A stretch of DNA of 64,000 nt from Lysinibacillus contaminans (GTDB lineage: Bacteria > Bacillota > Bacilli > Bacillales_A > Planococcaceae): NCBI RefSeq assembly GCF_001278945.1, contig NZ_LGRV01000003.1, forward strand, positions 1,240,001-1,304,000, read 5' to 3'. Position numbers and translations under genes: made by a program. A model generated the notes under the pieces. That model saw only the letters and a program-made list of their open reading frames with translations, made no database searches and was not told the DNA's origin. Within the stretch, counting starts at the first letter, position 1, and the number at the start of each line of letters is the position of its first letter. Positions 61,324 through 64,000 of this stretch are shown piece by piece.

Positions 61324-61947
61324 TTATCTATTTGCCTTCCTAAATATCCATCTTTTACAAACGTAACGAATCATCATCAATAGGAAAAGAACAACCAGTA
61401 TTCCAGACACAATATCAGAGTAAACATCTAAATAATGAACAATCTGTTCCCAAGAGTCACCTACTGCTGCACCTATTTTCACCAATATCACATTCCATGT
61501 CATCGTGCCAAGGGTCGTCAGGAAAAGAAATAATCCCAATGGCATGCGCGCCATTCCAGCTGGTAGAGATATCAAACTGCGAATCAGTGGGACAAATCTG
61601 CAAAAGAATACTGCTGCCACTCCATGAGACAAAAACCAACTATTGGCTTTATGGATGTCCCCCTTTTTTAACCGCAATAAATAGCCCCACTTACCCACCA
61701 TTCTTTCGATCCTGTTAATGTCTACTAACCGCCCAACACCATATAAAACAAGTGCACCAACTAATGAACCCAATGTAGATGCCACAATGACGCCCGTAAT
61801 TTCTAGGTCACTATGGGTCGTCATAAATCCGCCAAACGTCAAGATGATTTCTGAAGGAATAGGCGGGAAAATGTTTTCAATAGTAATTAAAAAGAAAATC
61901 CCTATGTAGCCATATTGCTCCATTATATTGACGATCCAATTTTCCAT
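61324..61947 (-). CDS. DedA-family membrane protein
   Basis: The 207-residue protein has the DedA pattern: a re-entrant 'ENIFPPIPSEIILTFGGF', the 'RFVPLIRSLISLPAGMARM' motif and terminal membrane helices. DedA proteins act as lipid scramblases, recycling undecaprenyl phosphate or phosphatidylethanolamine. It is of the YngC type and appears monocistronic. Confidence 0.9.
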   Translation of the reverse strand: MENWIVNIMEQYGYIGIFFLITIENIFPPIPSEIILTFGGFMTTHSDLEITGVIVASTLGSLVGALVLYGVGRLVDINRIERMVGKWGYLLRLKKGDIHKANSWFLSHGVAAVFFCRFVPLIRSLISLPAGMARMPLGLFLFLTTLGTMTWNVILVKIGAAVGDSWEQIVHYLDVYSDIVSGILVVLFLLMMIRYVCKRWIFRKANR

Positions 61948-62346
61948 TTCTTTTTATAGATGCCCCCCGTGAGTAAAATTGGCCTTTACCTACTAATGAA
62001 ATAAAATCTGCCTGTCATTATTTTATTGTTCATTTTCGGTGAACATTACTGTTTTCATCAACTAGCTTATTTATTGTAGCTAGTTGCAAATTAACTGCTC
62101 ATAAGGCTTCATTTTAATACTTATAACATGTTATCGGACACTATTCCAAATTATATCGACATCTACCTTACATTAAACTAAGAAAAATTCTCTATAAATA
62201 AAACTTAAGAATCCTGCATGCTCCTGCCGCTTCGCTTTCGTCGCAAAAAACATTTACTAGGCACGAATGTCCACAGTGTTACTTACTTGCCGGAATCTTA
62301 AGTTTATTATATATAATTAGCAAAAATGAATCATGCGTTTAAGATT
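61948..62346. other. intergenic region with a MITE-like element
   Basis: It holds the element at 62192-62305. I see no gene. It lies between dedA and the histidine kinase gene. Confidence 0.5.
62192..62305. repeat. MITE-like element with terminal inverted repeats
   Basis: AAACTTAAGAATCC (62201-62214) and its inverted copy GGAATCTTAAGTTT (62292-62305) match at 13 of 14 positions. The interior has GC-rich 'CCGCTTCGCTTTCG'. A degraded copy lies at 59479-59546. Confidence 0.5.
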
Positions 62347-63345
62347 TCAATCTGGTTTGTTTGATTTAAAACAATATACAGTCCCGTTTTCATTCGAATC
62401 CAAAGTATATGTTATGTTGAGAATTCTTGCGATATCCTCAATTATCTTCAGTCCTAACCCCTCACTTGTACTATGAACATCAAAACCATTGCCATTATCA
62501 CGGATTGAAACAACATCATTTTCAATGCTTATTTCGAGTTTTGTAGCTTTTGCATGTTTCAAAGTGTTTTGGAAAATGTTATCAAATAACCTTTGAATCC
62601 ATAAATCGTTACTCAACCATATCAAACCTTTATTTTTAGACTCGTATATTAATTCGATATCGTGAGTGCTATACAAATACCCCCACTTTTTAAGCATGGT
62701 TTCTACTAAATCATTTAAGTTCACTTCATCATTTATAATATACGAATTCTCTAATGTATTCGTGTTTTGTATATTAAATTCATTTGTTAAATCAGCAATA
62801 TATTGTATTTGTCGATATAGTGAATCTAATATGGGTGCTTGATCACTATATTGACCTTCTAGATAAAATAATTGTAATCTAACAGCTGTTAACGGTGTAT
62901 TGATATCGTGCCTTAATTTATTCAACAGTTCTTTTTGTACTTCCTTTTGTTGCTTAAGTTCTAATTCTCGATACGTTGTTCTTTCGATTAATAGGTTTAC
63001 CGACTTGATGAGTTCTCCTATTTCATCGTTTTTTGTTACTTCTAATGTATTTGGAATCTTTTCATCACTTGCTAGATTTCGAATCGTTTTATTCAATATG
63101 TTTATTTTATTTAGAAGTGAGTTAATCGATTTTGAAAATAAAAAAGCTAACAATAGTAGAGATAGAAAGAACACGACTAACATTGTGGGATAAGCAAATG
63201 AATCATGAAAAGGAATGCCTTCGTTTTTCATTTTAAAGGCACTTTCATAAATGATTGACATAAGAATACTAATCACGAGTAATAGCACTGGTACACTAAT
63301 AATGGCCAAGAATAATAACAGTTGGTATTTCTTTTTTAGATTCAT
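62347..63345 (-). CDS. sensor histidine kinase
   Basis: The 332-residue kinase has two membrane helices (about 9-33 and 50-70) with a short external loop, a HAMP-like linker, the HisKA motif 'LRHDINTPLTAVRL' and a HATPase domain ('NIFQNTLKHA', 'IRDNGNGFD', 'GLGLKIIEDIA'). It overlaps the response regulator by 4 nt. The stimulus is unknown; the small loop suggests intramembrane sensing. Confidence 0.9.
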   Translation of the reverse strand: MNLKKKYQLLLFLAIISVPVLLLVISILMSIIYESAFKMKNEGIPFHDSFAYPTMLVVFFLSLLLLAFLFSKSINSLLNKINILNKTIRNLASDEKIPNTLEVTKNDEIGELIKSVNLLIERTTYRELELKQQKEVQKELLNKLRHDINTPLTAVRLQLFYLEGQYSDQAPILDSLYRQIQYIADLTNEFNIQNTNTLENSYIINDEVNLNDLVETMLKKWGYLYSTHDIELIYESKNKGLIWLSNDLWIQRLFDNIFQNTLKHAKATKLEISIENDVVSIRDNGNGFDVHSTSEGLGLKIIEDIARILNITYTLDSNENGTVYCFKSNKPD

Positions 63346-64000
63346 TTCTTCATGTAGGTATTTAATCTATACCCTTCTCCATATATATTTTGAAGTATCT
63401 CACCCAAGTTATCATCGATTTTCATTCTGATTTTTTTTATATGAACGTTCACGATATTTTGGTTTCTATCTTCGAGCTTCCATAGATACTCAAAGAAATG
63501 ATCTTTTGTTAAAATTCTATCCCTATTTTCATATAAATAGAAAAATATTTTACGTTCAATGGCAGTAAAAGAAACCTCATTATGGAGGCTATTATTGAAT
63601 ACCTTTCCATGTTCAGCGTCAATGTATAAATGCCTGATTTGCGTAAAAGTCCCATATTGAGTCTCTAACATTTTCTTCATTCTCAGTAGGAGTTCTCTAG
63701 GATCAAAAGGCTTACTCATATAATCCTCACCGATTGTCAAACCTTGAAGTTTGCTCTCCATATCATTTCGTGCGGATAGAAAAATAATGGGAATATTTAA
63801 TCCGAGTTTTTTTATTTTTTTTGTTATTTGATAGCCATCTTCTCCTGGTAACATCACATCCATTATGACAAAATCTATCTTCTGGATGATGTCCAACACT
63901 TCTCTTCCATCAGTTTCCCAACATACATTATATCCTTCACGTAGCAGTATTTTTTGCAATAAATCGCCAATCATTTCATCGTCTTCAACAATTAGAATAT
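63342..64000 (-). CDS. OmpR-family response regulator (5' end beyond the window)
   Basis: The frame stays open to the edge with 'ILIVEDDEMIGDLL', the usual start of a receiver, so the true start lies beyond 64000. The phosphorylation Asp is in 'FVIMDVMLPGEDGY' and the conserved Lys in 'EDYMSKPFD'. The latter is one residue shorter than the usual G-A-D-D-Y-x-x-K-P. The winged helix ends 'GEGYRLNTYMKK'. Paired with the kinase downstream. Confidence 0.9.
   Translation of the reverse strand, partial: ILIVEDDEMIGDLLQKILLREGYNVCWETDGREVLDIIQKIDFVIMDVMLPGEDGYQITKKIKKLGLNIPIIFLSARNDMESKLQGLTIGEDYMSKPFDPRELLLRMKKMLETQYGTFTQIRHLYIDAEHGKVFNNSLHNEVSFTAIERKIFFYLYENRDRILTKDHFFEYLWKLEDRNQNIVNVHIKKIRMKIDDNLGEILQNIYGEGYRLNTYMKK

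Noticed and set aside
1..64000. CRISPR arrays, tRNA or rRNA genes, or intact transposases
   Set aside because: No repeat-spacer arrays, cloverleaf-like sequences with TTCGA loops, or transposase motifs were recognised by eye.

Overview
This 64-kb window looks like a chromosomal segment of an AT-rich, Gram-positive member of the Bacillales, most like Lysinibacillus, Solibacillus and their relatives. The reasons are strong AGGAGGTGA-type ribosome binding sites, many TTG and GTG starts, SipS-type signal peptidase, LytR-CpsA-Psr and YndJ proteins, a BmrCD-type ABC pair and CsoR/CzrA metal regulators. I saw no rRNA, tRNA, CRISPR array, intact insertion sequence or prophage.

Layout. 0-3 kb: a GNAT acetyltransferase cut by the window edge, a papain-like protein, an orphan T-box element, and an AlkC/AlkD-like HEAT-repeat DNA repair protein. 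3-12 kb: an ECF sigma factor with its DUF4179 anti-sigma, signal peptidase I, small peptides, an LCP cell-wall ligase, a chemoreceptor, a MarR regulator and an S13 penicillin-binding protein. 12-16 kb: bmrD-bmrC behind a leader carrying a 20-residue peptide and two terminators in series. 16-20 kb: two lipoproteins, one with a CuA-type cupredoxin site, a CrcB pair and a sirtuin. 21-27.6 kb: a metal-resistance block (copA, copZ, csoR, czrA, a second csoR, czcD) followed by a decayed copZ and a siroheme-reductase-like gene, with five matching 17-bp CsoR-type operators and two CzrA-type operators. 28-36.7 kb: a region of decay with a small phospholipase-A2-like protein, a cold shock protein, several pseudogenes and a large beta-helix protein. 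37-41.3 kb: a lantibiotic-immunity-type ABC transporter (LanFEG-like) with its own two-component system. 42-49 kb: a broken SLH-like gene, a Cthe_2159-type lipoprotein and a yndG-yndH-yndJ-like operon. 50-54 kb: a second ECF sigma factor overlapping an ABC ATPase whose N-terminus looks like an anti-sigma remnant, then an FtsX-like permease. 54-64 kb: a tubby-like protein, a FadR/GntR regulator, a toast-rack lipoprotein, a third ECF/anti-sigma pair, a HAD gene with a nonsense codon, a VOC protein, DedA, and a histidine kinase/response regulator pair that runs off the edge.

How it works together. The dominant theme is defence of the cell envelope: three ECF modules, two two-component systems, a drug-responsive ABC pair, a lantibiotic-immunity transporter and several lipoproteins. 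The second theme is copper, zinc and fluoride handling. At least seven genes are in decay (SDR, copZ, cytX, DUF1259, SLH-like, HAD and a transporter fragment), so this is a region that is losing functions. The most unusual items are the tandem attenuator upstream of bmrCD, the ABC ATPase with an anti-sigma-like N-terminus, the CuA lipoprotein pair, the dispersed CsoR operators and the orphan T-box.
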